Position numbers and translations under genes: made by a program. DNA of 64,000 bases from JAUWVG01 sp964633715 (GTDB lineage Bacteria > Acidobacteriota > Aminicenantia > Aminicenantales > Aminicenantaceae). This document shows, piece after piece, positions 37,330 to 46,907 of the stretch. Numbering within the stretch: the first letter of the stretch is position 1; every line of letters starts with the position of its first letter. The stretch covers positions 1 through 64,000 of the forward strand of contig CAZWHQ010000017.1 in the NCBI GenBank assembly GCA_964633715.1. Direction: 5' to 3'. Below the pieces are notes generated by a model, which had not been told where the DNA came from, ran no database searches, and worked only from the letters and a program-made list of their open reading frames with translations.

Positions 37330-38582
37330 TTCAGCAGACCTCTTTTAAGATTGTTTTGGATAAACCGGGAACTTATAAATGAAAGGAGAACTCCAGCCAG
37401 AACCATTCCGAATAGAATCGGCAGCAGATGACCGATTGATTCATTTTTCATGGCCATATGGAATGCCTCGAGTCCCCAATAATTCAATGTCAATTTTGAG
37501 ATCTTTTGGATGAATGCAGGGAAATTGTCGACAGGTATCATGCTCCCACCGAGGAGAGACATGATGAGGATAACCGAAGAAAGAACAGCTCCCGCCTGCA
37601 GCTCTGTTTTGATGAATGAATAGAGAAAGGCGATAAAACCGGCGATCAAGATATTCAGACAGAACACTATCAAGAAAACGGAAAAAAGGTTTCCCCAATT
37701 GATCGAAAACAAGGCAACACCAAGCCCGATGAGCAAAAAAGTGCAGAGCATCCCGATAAGGGCGGAAGTGACGATTTTGCTCCAAATAAACTCGGTCATG
37801 CTCATCTTCGAGACATTCAGGCGCAAAAGAGTTTTAGTTTCTTTTTCAATAAGAATATCACTAAAAACAACATTGCAGATGAACATCAGAAACATGATGG
37901 CCATGGCAGGAAGGATATAGCTGTGCACTGAGATTGTTTCAGTTTCTTCCTCTCCTTCTTCGGTGAATGTCTCCTGCTTAATGCTGATCACGGGAGGGAA
38001 AACGTATTTAGAGATGCCCTCTATGCGGTTTTTAACTTGGACTGAAAAGGCGGAAATACCGGAATCAGACAGTGTATCCATGTCAATAAATTGTTTGATC
38101 GTTTCGATTTCTTCTGTAAAAACAGACAACAGGGAAGAGAGGATTAGAGTTGTTGTATCCGTGATTTCTTCAGCGATGAGGGGGAGGAACTGTTCTGAGG
38201 GATTTTTCAAAAGCAGTACATCGACCTTTTTTCCATCGAGGATGTCCGCCCCGAAATTTTTTGGAACCAGGAGGAGAGCCGAAGCTTTCCCTTTACCCAT
38301 AAGGAGTCTTCCCTCTTCCTCTGTTTCCATCGGTTTGAGCTCGATTATGTTTTTGAGTTCTCCCTGGGACATGGCGGTTGAGAGGAAGTTGCTGATCAAG
38401 CTTTTATCGTTGTCCACTAATAGAAGTGTGATTCTGGGGAGGGTCTCTTCATTTCCGCCCCCGAATACAATCCCGAATATAAAGGTAAAGACAAGTGGGA
38501 TAAGCATGAATCCAAGGATAACCACAGGATTTTTCCATTTCCTTTTAAAATCCTTTTTAACGAGGATCGGTATATGTTTCAC
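37326..38582 (-). CDS. ABC-2 type transporter permease (first)
   Basis: A 418-residue permease of the same family: a TM helix at about residues 17-40 (VILGFMLIPLVFTFIFGIVFGG), a large exposed loop up to about 220, and a bundle of five TM helices including the IEKETKTLLRLNVSKMSMTEFI elbow. It overlaps the ATP-binding protein gene upstream and the second permease downstream by four bases each, which indicates one coupled operon. Such NatA/NatB- or YhhJ-like systems export ions, drugs or lipids; the substrate cannot be read from the sequence. Confidence 0.9.
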   Translation of the reverse strand: MKHIPILVKKDFKRKWKNPVVILGFMLIPLVFTFIFGIVFGGGNEETLPRITLLLVDNDKSLISNFLSTAMSQGELKNIIELKPMETEEEGRLLMGKGKASALLLVPKNFGADILDGKKVDVLLLKNPSEQFLPLIAEEITDTTTLILSSLLSVFTEEIETIKQFIDMDTLSDSGISAFSVQVKNRIEGISKYVFPPVISIKQETFTEEGEEETETISVHSYILPAMAIMFLMFICNVVFSDILIEKETKTLLRLNVSKMSMTEFIWSKIVTSALIGMLCTFLLIGLGVALFSINWGNLFSVFLIVFCLNILIAGFIAFLYSFIKTELQAGAVLSSVILIMSLLGGSMIPVDNFPAFIQKISKLTLNYWGLEAFHMAMKNESIGHLLPILFGMVLAGVLLSFISSRFIQNNLKRGLLK

Positions 38583-39505
38583 TCCCTCAGTTCCTTTCCT
38601 GTGAGTTTAAGGAAGACACTTTCCAAGTTCGGTTGCTTGATGGAAATGTCCTCGATAGTAAGCTCGGCCTTAAAAAAAGCTTCAAGGATGACAGGGATAT
38701 TCTTCGATGCTTCTACCGAAAGTACGATCTTATCGTCGCTGATGGTGAGCACTTCGGAATCTTTGAATTCGAGCATAATCTGACTGACTAAATCGGTCTT
38801 AAAATTTCCGGTGAACAGAACGATATCTTTTTCCCCGACTATCTGGATGAGCTCATCCAGTGTCCCAAGAGCCAGGATTTTCCCATTGTCGATGATTGCG
38901 ATACGGTGGCAGAGTTCTTCCGCCTCCTTGAGATTGTGAGTGGTGTAGAAAACAGTTGTGCCTTTCTCAGATGCTTCTCTTATGAGCTCATAAATATTGA
39001 GTTTAGTCTGCACATCGATTCCGATAGTGGGCTCATCCAGGAGAAGAAGTTTAGGCTGGTGGATGAGGCCGATTATAAGATTGATTCGCCTTTTCATTCC
39101 GCCGGAATATTTTTTGAGCTGTTCGCTCTCTCTTCCCGTTAACCCGGTTTTCTCTAAATAATAACCAATACGTTCGAATAAAGTTTTTCGCTCTACCCCT
39201 TGAAGTTTTCCCCAGAAAAGCAAGTTTTCCTTAGCCGAAAGTTCTTCATAGAAAGCCATTTCCTGAGGAACGACGCCTATAATTTTTTTGATTTTCTGGA
39301 TGTCGGTCTTTAAATTCATGTCGTCGATTTGGATTTTCCCTGAGTCGGGTTTGAGCAGGCCTGCTATCATCGATATGGTTGTGGTTTTTCCGGCTCCATT
39401 TGGCCCCAAAAATCCAAAAATCTCCCCTTTATCGACATCGAAGGAAACATCGTCAACAGCTTTGAGGGTATCAAAGGTCTTTGAGAGGTGAGAAATGTTC
39501 AACAT
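38579..39505 (-). CDS. ABC transporter ATP-binding protein
   Basis: A 308-residue ATPase with Walker A GPNGAGKTTT near residue 38, Q-loop VPQEMAFY, signature YSGGMKRR, Walker B LLLLDEPTIGID and the switch His in TTHNL. The C-terminal extension of about 90 residues is typical of ABC-2 drug-resistance/NatA-type subunits. The ATG at 39505 has GAGGAGA upstream; an ATG 19 codons earlier does not. It is the first gene of the three-gene exporter operon. Confidence 0.95.
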   Translation of the reverse strand: MLNISHLSKTFDTLKAVDDVSFDVDKGEIFGFLGPNGAGKTTTISMIAGLLKPDSGKIQIDDMNLKTDIQKIKKIIGVVPQEMAFYEELSAKENLLFWGKLQGVERKTLFERIGYYLEKTGLTGRESEQLKKYSGGMKRRINLIIGLIHQPKLLLLDEPTIGIDVQTKLNIYELIREASEKGTTVFYTTHNLKEAEELCHRIAIIDNGKILALGTLDELIQIVGEKDIVLFTGNFKTDLVSQIMLEFKDSEVLTISDDKIVLSVEASKNIPVILEAFFKAELTIEDISIKQPNLESVFLKLTGKELRE

Positions 39506-39618
39506 TCTTATCTCCTCATTCAACAATCGTATCAATCTAACATGGTTTATTTTTCTTATCAAACGCTTTTTTGTAAAGACTTCGACTTTGGATGTGAGAA
39601 CTCATTTCGAATCTGTAA

Positions 39619-39647
39619 TTGACTCGGGCTATAAAAAAAAATAGTAT
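39619..39647 (+). promoter_or_regulatory. Possible sigma-70 promoter of the transporter/peptidase cassette
   Basis: TTGACT (39619-39624), 17 bases, TAGTAT (39642-39647), 57 bases before the transporter start. The -35 and spacing are good, the -10 weak. Confidence 0.35.
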
Positions 39648-39704
39648 GGATGAAATATGGAAATTCCAAGTCCCATAGGCAAATTTCTCTAAATAAGGAC
39701 AAAC

Positions 39705-41018
39705 ATGGAAACACAAATCGGAATTATCCTGACCGTAATGATCCTCGCCTATGCTTTAGCTAAATGGAGAAAACTCTCCATCGAATTGAGCATGCTGTTT
39801 ACCGCTGTAGCTGGAGGTGTTGTCGGGGCTGTTTACAACACTCCTCCTCCAGCTCAGCTCTTTCGGCATCTTGTCGAGGGCAGTTTTACGTATTTAGATG
39901 TTGTTCTCGTTTTTTCAACAGCAACGATATTTATGGCCATTGTATCCGAATCGGGCGGAGTGAACTATGTCGTCCGCAGCACCATAAAACATTTCTACAA
40001 CATACGTATCATCGCTTTGCTTCTGCTGATGATCATTATTCTTATTCCCGGTGCTCTGACTGGAGCGGGGAGTGTTTCACTTCTGGTTGTGGGGGCTCCT
40101 GTTGCCTTGGCCTTGAGCCACTTAGGAATAAATAAAAGGCGAGTGGCGGCCATTCTTTTTATCGTGGCTGGTCTAAGTGCGGCCGCTCCTCCGGTTAACA
40201 TCTGGGCTATGATTTTATCTGCCGGCACGGCCATTCCCTATGTTGGTTTTGAGCTTCCCTTGGGAATACCGGTCCTTCTTCTGGGAATATTCACCGTTCT
40301 TTTTCTTGGCTGGAAAAAAGAAGGGACTATGGATAAACAAAAGGTGTTAGACGTTCTGCCCGAGGTGCCAGAAAAAATGAGCTGGTGGAGGGTTTTACTC
40401 CCCTTTTTAGTCTTTTTTGGCCTGGTTGTGGCCTACCGAATATGGCCGTTTGTCACTCCTATCTTTGGCCTGGCATTGGAATTTTCAATTGCCGGACTCG
40501 TTGCTCTCCTGGTCAGCCCAAGAAAGATCCATTTCTTCAAGCTTTCGAGTGAGACAATGAAACGCCTCCTCCCTCTATTGGCCACGATGATTGTGGTAGG
40601 GATGCTGCAGCAGATTTTGACGGCAACCGGTGTACGAGGGTTGCTTTCTTTTGCCGTTATCAGCACCCCTCTTGTTCTCCTTTATATCGCTTTAATCTTT
40701 ATCATTCCTGTCTCTGAAGGAGTCCTTACTTACGGAGGCGCGGCCATCATCGGCATTCCCCTGATATGGTTTCTCGACTCTATTGGTCTGCATGCTACAG
40801 TGGCCATTGCTGGCTTGAGTCTCCTCTGGCCTCTTGGAGACGGGCTTCCTCCAACGGCTTTGATTGGGCGTCTAAGCGTAATGGTCTCGGAATACAAGGG
40901 CACCTATTGGACATTTTTAAAACAGACCTGGATTCCCTGGATTTTGATTACAATTGTGGGAATTTTAATGGTCCTATTCAGTGCTCGACTAGATTTTCTG
41001 GTGAAGTGGAGCATGTGA
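39705..41018 (+). CDS. DctM-like / ion-transporter-superfamily permease
   Basis: A 437-residue integral membrane protein with about 12 hydrophobic segments. Two related halves each carry a helix-breaking segment (PGALTGAGSVSLLVVGAPVA near residues 110-130 and IPVSEGVLTYGGAAIIGIP near 320-340). This two-fold layout with re-entrant hairpins fits the IT superfamily (TRAP DctM, GntP, citrate carriers). No DctP binding protein or normal DctQ is present, so it is probably a secondary carrier for an organic anion, peptide or amino acid. The following genes are peptidases, which suggests a peptide-related substrate. Confidence 0.8.
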   Translation: METQIGIILTVMILAYALAKWRKLSIELSMLFTAVAGGVVGAVYNTPPPAQLFRHLVEGSFTYLDVVLVFSTATIFMAIVSESGGVNYVVRSTIKHFYNIRIIALLLLMIIILIPGALTGAGSVSLLVVGAPVALALSHLGINKRRVAAILFIVAGLSAAAPPVNIWAMILSAGTAIPYVGFELPLGIPVLLLGIFTVLFLGWKKEGTMDKQKVLDVLPEVPEKMSWWRVLLPFLVFFGLVVAYRIWPFVTPIFGLALEFSIAGLVALLVSPRKIHFFKLSSETMKRLLPLLATMIVVGMLQQILTATGVRGLLSFAVISTPLVLLYIALIFIIPVSEGVLTYGGAAIIGIPLIWFLDSIGLHATVAIAGLSLLWPLGDGLPPTALIGRLSVMVSEYKGTYWTFLKQTWIPWILITIVGILMVLFSARLDFLVKWSM

Positions 41019-41043
41019 TTTTAATATTTAAGGAGGTTTAAGC

Positions 41044-41199
41044 ATGCCAGTCATTATGACTTTATACTACGTCATCTGTGTCTTTCTCGTGGCTATAGTG
41101 ATCTGGAACTTCATCAAAGAAAAAAAGAGTGTCAACGATATGGTTCTTTATCTGCTCGTTCTTATCCCTTTAATTTTAAGAATTTTTCGAATCAAATGA
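41044..41199 (+). CDS. 51-residue two-TM membrane protein
   Basis: A short gene with an excellent ribosome site (AAGGAGG, seven bases before ATG 41044). It encodes MPVIMTLYYVICVF as part of one TM helix, a short charged loop (KEKKSVND) and a second TM helix ending IFRIK. It lies 25 bases after the transporter, and its stop overlaps an ATG of the next gene. Its position suggests a small accessory subunit of the transporter, loosely like a minimal DctQ. That role is inference. Confidence 0.7.
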   Translation: MPVIMTLYYVICVFLVAIVIWNFIKEKKSVNDMVLYLLVLIPLILRIFRIK

Positions 41200-41213
41200 G
41201 CGAGGGAAGAAAA

Positions 41214-42383
41214 ATGTCTTTTAAACGTTTATTGATTATAAAAATTACCCTGATTGTTCTTTTAGCCGCGATCGTTTCCCTGGCCGGATCCCAACTCTAC
41301 TCACATCGGCACTTCCAAGTACCGCTCATAGCAGGACCGGGTGTGACAAAAATTATCAAATTGAGTGAGTATTCTCCTGGGATCAAGGGCACAATGGCGG
41401 ACACCGATGTCTTCTTCCTTGAAGGCAAAGAGGAGGGAGGCAAAATCCTCATCCTGGCCAACACCCATGCCAATGAACCAGCCGCTTTGCTGACAGCAAC
41501 CCTATTCATTGAAAACGCAGTTGTGGAGAGAGGGACAATGATCATCATCCCCATGTTTAATAACAGTGCCGCTCGAAACACCCGCCCTGGTGACGGCTAC
41601 CCCCTCTATTTTGAAATTCCGACAGAATGGGGAAGCAAGAAATTCCGCATGGGAAATCGTGATGCTTCGCCTCTTGATCAATGGCCGGATCCCGATGTCT
41701 ATGTCCATTACCCGGATAAGCAGCTTCTCTCCTTTTTAGATGTCAGGAATACAAACCGGACATGGCCTGGCCGCGTGAATGGTCCGCTAATGGAGAGAGT
41801 CACGTTTGGCGCGATGGAGATTATGCGCAAAGAAAATGTGGATATTGCCATTGACATCCACGGAGCCGAAACCATGTTTCCTGTTACAAACTGCATCGTG
41901 GCCCCAGAAAAATCGATGAGAATTGCTACTATGACCATCCTGAACATCCAAGCCAGGGAGCATTTTGACAGCCATGTTGAACCGTCGCCATCGGGATTCA
42001 GGGGTTTATCTCACCGGGAAATTGGAGACTATTCTGATACTCTTCCTTTTTTAATGGAAGCTCCCATTCCCTTCCTGGACCAGCCGACCGGCCCTAAAAC
42101 CGTAGATCTCCTATTGGATGGGAAGGACCCCTTTCTCCTCAGTTTATCTAAAAAGGGGAAACTGTTTGTGCCCTACGACGAGGAGGGGTGGTCTATGGAG
42201 AAAAGGGTTGGACAGCACTGTTCTGTCACTTTAGAAATCATGAACCAATTCTCAAGAAAAAACTCTGAGAGAGCCATCCAAATCAGCAATGTGCCGAGGT
42301 ATGCGGATGTGGTCAAAAACGGCGTGGGTTTTTACTACAAAAATCCTGAAAAGGCTGATCAAAAAAAAGTCATCTACAATTAG
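41214..42383 (+). CDS. AstE/AspA-like M14-fold zinc hydrolase, membrane anchored
   Basis: A 389-residue protein with one N-terminal TM anchor and a zinc-hydrolase domain with ligands HANE in ANTHANEPAA near residue 86 and the third ligand His in DIDIHGAE near residue 219. This is the succinylglutamate desuccinylase/aspartoacylase branch of the M14 fold, which cleaves N-acyl amino acids or peptides. The ATG at 41214 has GAGGGA upstream; an ATG at 41196 overlapping the small gene's stop is also possible. The location in a peptidase cassette suggests processing of modified peptides outside the membrane. Confidence 0.8.
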   Translation: MSFKRLLIIKITLIVLLAAIVSLAGSQLYSHRHFQVPLIAGPGVTKIIKLSEYSPGIKGTMADTDVFFLEGKEEGGKILILANTHANEPAALLTATLFIENAVVERGTMIIIPMFNNSAARNTRPGDGYPLYFEIPTEWGSKKFRMGNRDASPLDQWPDPDVYVHYPDKQLLSFLDVRNTNRTWPGRVNGPLMERVTFGAMEIMRKENVDIAIDIHGAETMFPVTNCIVAPEKSMRIATMTILNIQAREHFDSHVEPSPSGFRGLSHREIGDYSDTLPFLMEAPIPFLDQPTGPKTVDLLLDGKDPFLLSLSKKGKLFVPYDEEGWSMEKRVGQHCSVTLEIMNQFSRKNSERAIQISNVPRYADVVKNGVGFYYKNPEKADQKKVIYN

Positions 42384-42407
42384 AAGAATTTGAAAAGGAG
42401 CGATCTT

Positions 42408-44162
42408 ATGAAAACAAGAAGAAAAACCTTTTTGCTGGGAGTTGCCATACTTTTTCTGTGCGGCACGGCTGTTCTTTTCTTATGTAGCAGGAAAAGCCAA
42501 AATGATGTCCTCTTTTGGGAAAATCCTGAGAGAGGCTGTACGGTCATCCTGGTTGGCAAAAATGCCTCGACAGATGGTTCGACTATGGCCACACATTCAG
42601 CCGACTGTGGTGTTTGCGACTGGACATGGAGACACATCCCGGGAGAAGAGTATGAACCCGGCTCAATAAGAAAAATCTACCACAAAGGTCAGTTCTCTAT
42701 GTGGCCCGAAGAAGGAGGCATGAAAGGGGATGCCTATAAAGACATGTATGCCGATCTGGAAATTCCTCAAGTCGACCGCACTTATGCATACAAACACTCC
42801 GTATTCGGTTACATGAACGAGTTTCAAGTGGCCATGGGAGAATCGTCTATCGGCAACGTCAGGAAGATGAGAAATTCCACGCCCACACCAAAATTCGACA
42901 TCACCATGCTGACCATAATTGCCATGGAGCGCTGTAAAACAGCACGGGAAGCCATCCAGCTTATGGGATCCATGGCTGAGAAACACGGCTATGGAAAAGT
43001 GGACAGCGGGGAAATGCTGGCTGTCCACGATCCTGAAGAAATCTGGATATTCGAGATCATGCCTGTCGGGCCCCTGTGGACTCCGGAATCAGGAAAACCG
43101 GGAGCGGTCTGGTGTGCCCAGCGTGTGCCCGACGACCATGTCAGTCTCTGTCCCAACGAGTCACGCATTGGTGAGATAGATCTGGAAAATCCGGACTATT
43201 TTATGGCCTCACCCAATGCCGTGTCCTATGCAGTCGAGAACGATCTATACGATCCGGACAGCGGTGAGCCCTTCAACTGGAAAAAAGCCTATTCGCCCAG
43301 TCCAATCAGCGCTGCTTCCAGCCGCGGTACTCGTGTACGGCTCTGGAGATTCTTCAATATCGTTGCTCCCTCCCTTAATCTCAGCCCTGAAACGCCCAAC
43401 ATGGATCTTCCTTTCTCGGTCAAACCAGACAATAAACTCTCCTTAAAAGATGTTATGACTATCACCCGGGATAAATTCGCGGGCACTCCTTTTGATCCCA
43501 TCCGGGGGCTTCAGGGCGGACCCTTCAAGAATCCCAACCATGTTTCAAGGCCCTTCCAGATCGAAGATAAAACTTACGGTACCGCCCGGACAATTGGAGT
43601 CAACCGTTCTGAGTACACGACCGTTACAGTCTGCCGGAGCTGGCTGCCGGACTTCATCGGTGGCATTATCTGGCTGAGTTTCGGGGCTCAGGATACCGCG
43701 TGTTATATGCCCCTGTACACGGGAATGACCGCCATTCCAGAGTCTTTCACTCTCGGCGACCACTTTGAATTCGACAGACGGTCGGCTCGTTGGGCGTTTG
43801 ACTATGTGGATTTCCATACCCAGGTGGTCTACTCCCAGGCCATAGAAGATGTAAAAAAGGCCATTGAGGAACATGAAGACGGGGCCATTGCTATGACTCC
43901 AGCCATCGAAAAGACGGCCCTTGAAATGTATGAAAAAGATCCGGAAAAGGCGATTCAGTTCGTCACGGATTACTGCCTGCAGAATGCGAACAAGGTGGTC
44001 GACGCCTGGTGGAAGCTGGGAAACGACCTCCTGGTGAAGTACAACCATCTTAGCCTGTATGACAAGGATACCCAGAGGAGATCTCAGATCCGGTACCCCC
44101 AATGGTGGCTTAAAATCCTGGTCGATTACGATAAACTCAAACCCATGGAATCCAGAAGATAA
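42408..44162 (+). CDS. C69 (U34) family dipeptidase, exported, copy 1
   Basis: A 584-residue protein. After a TM/signal segment comes the C69 Ntn-hydrolase start GCTVILVGKNASTDGSTM, with the presumed nucleophile at C44. Conserved family segments follow (GESSIGNVRKMRNS, AREAIQLMG, EIWIFEIMPVGPLWTP, CAQRVPDDHVSLCPNESRIGEID). C69 enzymes such as lactobacillal PepDA cleave dipeptides. A leader of 43 residues precedes the catalytic Cys, as in secreted C69 proteins. The ATG at 42408 has AAAAGGAG upstream. It is a tandem paralogue of the next gene. Confidence 0.9.
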   Translation: MKTRRKTFLLGVAILFLCGTAVLFLCSRKSQNDVLFWENPERGCTVILVGKNASTDGSTMATHSADCGVCDWTWRHIPGEEYEPGSIRKIYHKGQFSMWPEEGGMKGDAYKDMYADLEIPQVDRTYAYKHSVFGYMNEFQVAMGESSIGNVRKMRNSTPTPKFDITMLTIIAMERCKTAREAIQLMGSMAEKHGYGKVDSGEMLAVHDPEEIWIFEIMPVGPLWTPESGKPGAVWCAQRVPDDHVSLCPNESRIGEIDLENPDYFMASPNAVSYAVENDLYDPDSGEPFNWKKAYSPSPISAASSRGTRVRLWRFFNIVAPSLNLSPETPNMDLPFSVKPDNKLSLKDVMTITRDKFAGTPFDPIRGLQGGPFKNPNHVSRPFQIEDKTYGTARTIGVNRSEYTTVTVCRSWLPDFIGGIIWLSFGAQDTACYMPLYTGMTAIPESFTLGDHFEFDRRSARWAFDYVDFHTQVVYSQAIEDVKKAIEEHEDGAIAMTPAIEKTALEMYEKDPEKAIQFVTDYCLQNANKVVDAWWKLGNDLLVKYNHLSLYDKDTQRRSQIRYPQWWLKILVDYDKLKPMESRR

Positions 44163-44227
44163 TTTGCTTTTATTTGAGATTTTTCTTTAGAATAGAACTT
44201 CCTATGATTCAAGAAAGGAGGGCATTT

Positions 44228-45991
44228 ATGAATCCTAAAAGATTTTTTCCCTTTATTTTGTTTGTATTTGTTATGGCCATATTTATCGCGGCTTCTTCTG
44301 GCCAAAAAATCGATTGTGAGGAATGTGACACCGAAGAATATGGGTGGTATGATGGCTGTACTGTCGTAATTGTCGGAAAAAATGCGTCTACCGACGGTTC
44401 GACAATGACCACACACACCTGTGACTGCAGCATGTGTGATTGGACCTGGCGATATGTACCGGCGGCTGATTTTGAACCGGGTGCCATGAGAAACATCTAT
44501 CATATTTCTCAGTACGAGACCTGGCCCCCAGAGGAAGGTTTGAAATGGGAACGGATCAAGGATGATATCATCGACCTGGAAATCCCTCAGGTTCGACACA
44601 CTTACGGTTATATGCACGGCATGTTTGGATACATGAACGACCAGCAGCTGGCCATTGGTGAATCCACTATCGGTTGCCGTTCGGAGATGAGGAATCCGAC
44701 GCCTTCGGCCCAGATAGACCTGTCCATGCTGACTCTCCTTGCCATCGAACGATGCAAAACTGCAAGAGAGGCCATACAATTTATGGGAGACATCACCGCA
44801 AAACACGGCTATGGATTTAATGACGATGGGGAGATGTTGGCCGTGGCCGATCCAAATGAGGTATGGATCTTTGAGATCATGCCTGTTGGCCCCCTCTGGA
44901 CTCCCAAAAGTGGAAAACCAGGATCTATCTGGTGTGCCCAGAGAGTCCCCGATGATCATGTCAGCGTCTGTCCGAACGAATCCCGGATTGGAGAGATCGA
45001 CCTGGACAACAGTGACTACTTTATGGCGTCTTCCAATGTCGTATCCTATGCCGTGGATAAAGGCTATTATGATCCAAACAGCGGTGAACCCTTCAATTGG
45101 AAGAAAGCCTATTCCCCCACTGAGGGAAGCGCGGCAAGTTCCCGGGGAACACGTGTTCGACTCTGGCGCTTTTTTGATATCGTTGCCCCTTCAAAGAATT
45201 TAAGTGCGGATACACCGAATATGGATCTTCCCTTCTCGGTCAAACCCGATAGAAAGATATCCGCCAAAGACGTGATGAACATTACAAGAGACAAGTTTGA
45301 AGGAACACCCTTCGATCCTGTACGAGGAATCCAAGGCGGGCCCTTTAAAAATCCAAATTATATTCCCAGGCCCTTTCAATTGGATGGAGAAACGTACAAT
45401 ACAGCCCGCACCATTGGAGTCAATCGGGCCGAGTACACCACTGTCACTCAGTGCAGAGGCTGGCTGCCCGATCCTGTTGGAGGACTTGTCTGGCTATGCT
45501 GGGGAGCACAGGATACGGCCTGTTACATGCCCCTCTATGCGGGTGTGACCGACATCCCTGAGTCGTTTCAAATTGGCGACCACTGGGTTTTTGATAGAAA
45601 TTCGGCCCGATGGGCCTTTGACTATGTCGATTTCCATACACTGGTGGCCTATTCTCTGGCCATAGAAGACGTAAAAAAAGCGCAGGTAAAGTGGGAAGAC
45701 GGTGTTATAGAACAGATCCCTACGATTGATAAACTGGCCGCAGATATGTTCGAAAAAGATCCGGCTAAGGCCAGCCAGTTCTTGACCGATTTTTGTATCA
45801 ATAACGCCAATCTTGTTGTGGATGCTTGGTGGAAACTGGGAGACGACATCTTGGTTAAATACAATCACCTCTGGCTTTACAACGTGCAAACCCGCAAAAG
45901 GGGGCGGATCACATTTCCGGATTGGTGGCTCAAAGAATTGGTCAAGTATGATAAACTGGTCCCTCAGCCGAAAGTAAAAAGGAAGAGATGA
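44228..45991 (+). CDS. C69 (U34) family dipeptidase, exported, copy 2
   Basis: A 587-residue paralogue of the upstream gene, alike along its full length, with the presumed nucleophile again at C44 in GCTVVIVGKNASTDGSTM. A signal peptide ends near ASSG, and the mature start is cysteine-rich (CEECDTEEYGWYDGC), unlike copy 1. AGGAGGG precedes the ATG at 44228. The tandem duplication suggests different dipeptide specificities or dosage. It lies 66 bases after copy 1. Confidence 0.9.
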   Translation: MNPKRFFPFILFVFVMAIFIAASSGQKIDCEECDTEEYGWYDGCTVVIVGKNASTDGSTMTTHTCDCSMCDWTWRYVPAADFEPGAMRNIYHISQYETWPPEEGLKWERIKDDIIDLEIPQVRHTYGYMHGMFGYMNDQQLAIGESTIGCRSEMRNPTPSAQIDLSMLTLLAIERCKTAREAIQFMGDITAKHGYGFNDDGEMLAVADPNEVWIFEIMPVGPLWTPKSGKPGSIWCAQRVPDDHVSVCPNESRIGEIDLDNSDYFMASSNVVSYAVDKGYYDPNSGEPFNWKKAYSPTEGSAASSRGTRVRLWRFFDIVAPSKNLSADTPNMDLPFSVKPDRKISAKDVMNITRDKFEGTPFDPVRGIQGGPFKNPNYIPRPFQLDGETYNTARTIGVNRAEYTTVTQCRGWLPDPVGGLVWLCWGAQDTACYMPLYAGVTDIPESFQIGDHWVFDRNSARWAFDYVDFHTLVAYSLAIEDVKKAQVKWEDGVIEQIPTIDKLAADMFEKDPAKASQFLTDFCINNANLVVDAWWKLGDDILVKYNHLWLYNVQTRKRGRITFPDWWLKELVKYDKLVPQPKVKRKR

Positions 45992-46007
45992 TAAGGAAGA
46001 AAATTCA

Positions 46008-46664
46008 ATGAAAAAAACAAAATTGCTTCTTTTATGTTGTGCGTTGATTTTTTTTAGCATGTTGGCTTCAGGTTTCCAAGACGCAGAAATACCAAAAGCC
46101 CAGCTTCCCTTGTTGACAACATCGGCAGGTCAGAGCCCGGATGTGACAACCATAAACATTGTCTGCGAGGAAGCCGGCATCATGTATGACTACTGTGATG
46201 TTGTCAATGTCGAACTGATTAATATGGGAGTTGGTTTGGTGGGAGATGAAGAACGACCTGGATTCCACATGGAAGTTCACACTGATTTTGATAAATTTCC
46301 AAAAGGCACACCTTACAGGACAATCATCATTGCCATTGGTGCCACTCTTAAGGGTATGGGCGCATCCGGATTGACCGTAGATGACGAAGTGAATCGAGTG
46401 AAAACAATCATCGACTGCTGCAAACAGAATAATATCTTTATAATTGGAGCCCACGTTGGGGGAAGCTCGAAAAGAGGGCAGCCGGGCGGCGATAACGAAC
46501 GGATGATTGATGCCGTAGCTCCCTTTGTGGATTATTTGATTGTCACGGATGACGGAAACAAGGATGGCCGCTTTAACAAAATTGCCGAAGAAAAAAGTAT
46601 CCCCCTGACACGGATCGAGTATGCTCTGGAGCTTGTGGATATACTGAAGAGTGTTTTTGAATAG
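46008..46664 (+). CDS. Secreted protein resembling DUF6305 family
   Basis: A 218-residue exported protein with a signal ending near ASGF. The mature part has LLTTSAGQSPDVT, then an alternating alpha/beta pattern with IIIAIGATLKGMGASG, IFIIGAHVGGSSKRG and YLIVTDDGNKDGRF, a Rossmann-like layout without a recognisable nucleotide motif. I associate SAGQSP-type proteins with DUF6305, which has no established function; this match is from memory. It is the last gene of the transporter/peptidase cassette, 16 bases after the second C69 gene. Confidence 0.6.
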   Translation: MKKTKLLLLCCALIFFSMLASGFQDAEIPKAQLPLLTTSAGQSPDVTTINIVCEEAGIMYDYCDVVNVELINMGVGLVGDEERPGFHMEVHTDFDKFPKGTPYRTIIIAIGATLKGMGASGLTVDDEVNRVKTIIDCCKQNNIFIIGAHVGGSSKRGQPGGDNERMIDAVAPFVDYLIVTDDGNKDGRFNKIAEEKSIPLTRIEYALELVDILKSVFE

Positions 46665-46907
46665 GATAAGATGGCTGGATAAAGTTGATCTTGGCCTCTC
46701 ATTTGATAATTTATCGTGTAGCACATATTAAGATAGGTGTTATTTAGCTTTCAAGTCAATGGACTGAACCCCTATAGATAGAGAAAACAATCTTTCCCTA
46801 AATCAGGTGCAAAAAATTGAATTCAATTCGTATATAATAATGGTGTCGGACAATAAGTAGAACAAAGACCAAACGAAAGGACAAACTCGAACAAGAAGGA
46901 GGATTAA

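Noticed and set aside
44126..44959. Minus-strand open frame of 277 codons
   Set aside because: Antisense shadow of the second C69 dipeptidase; no family features.
46833..46838. TATAAT upstream of the 46908 gene as a promoter
   Set aside because: The -10 is perfect but no -35 lies at 16-18 bases; the nearest TTGAAT is only 10 bases away, so I did not call it.
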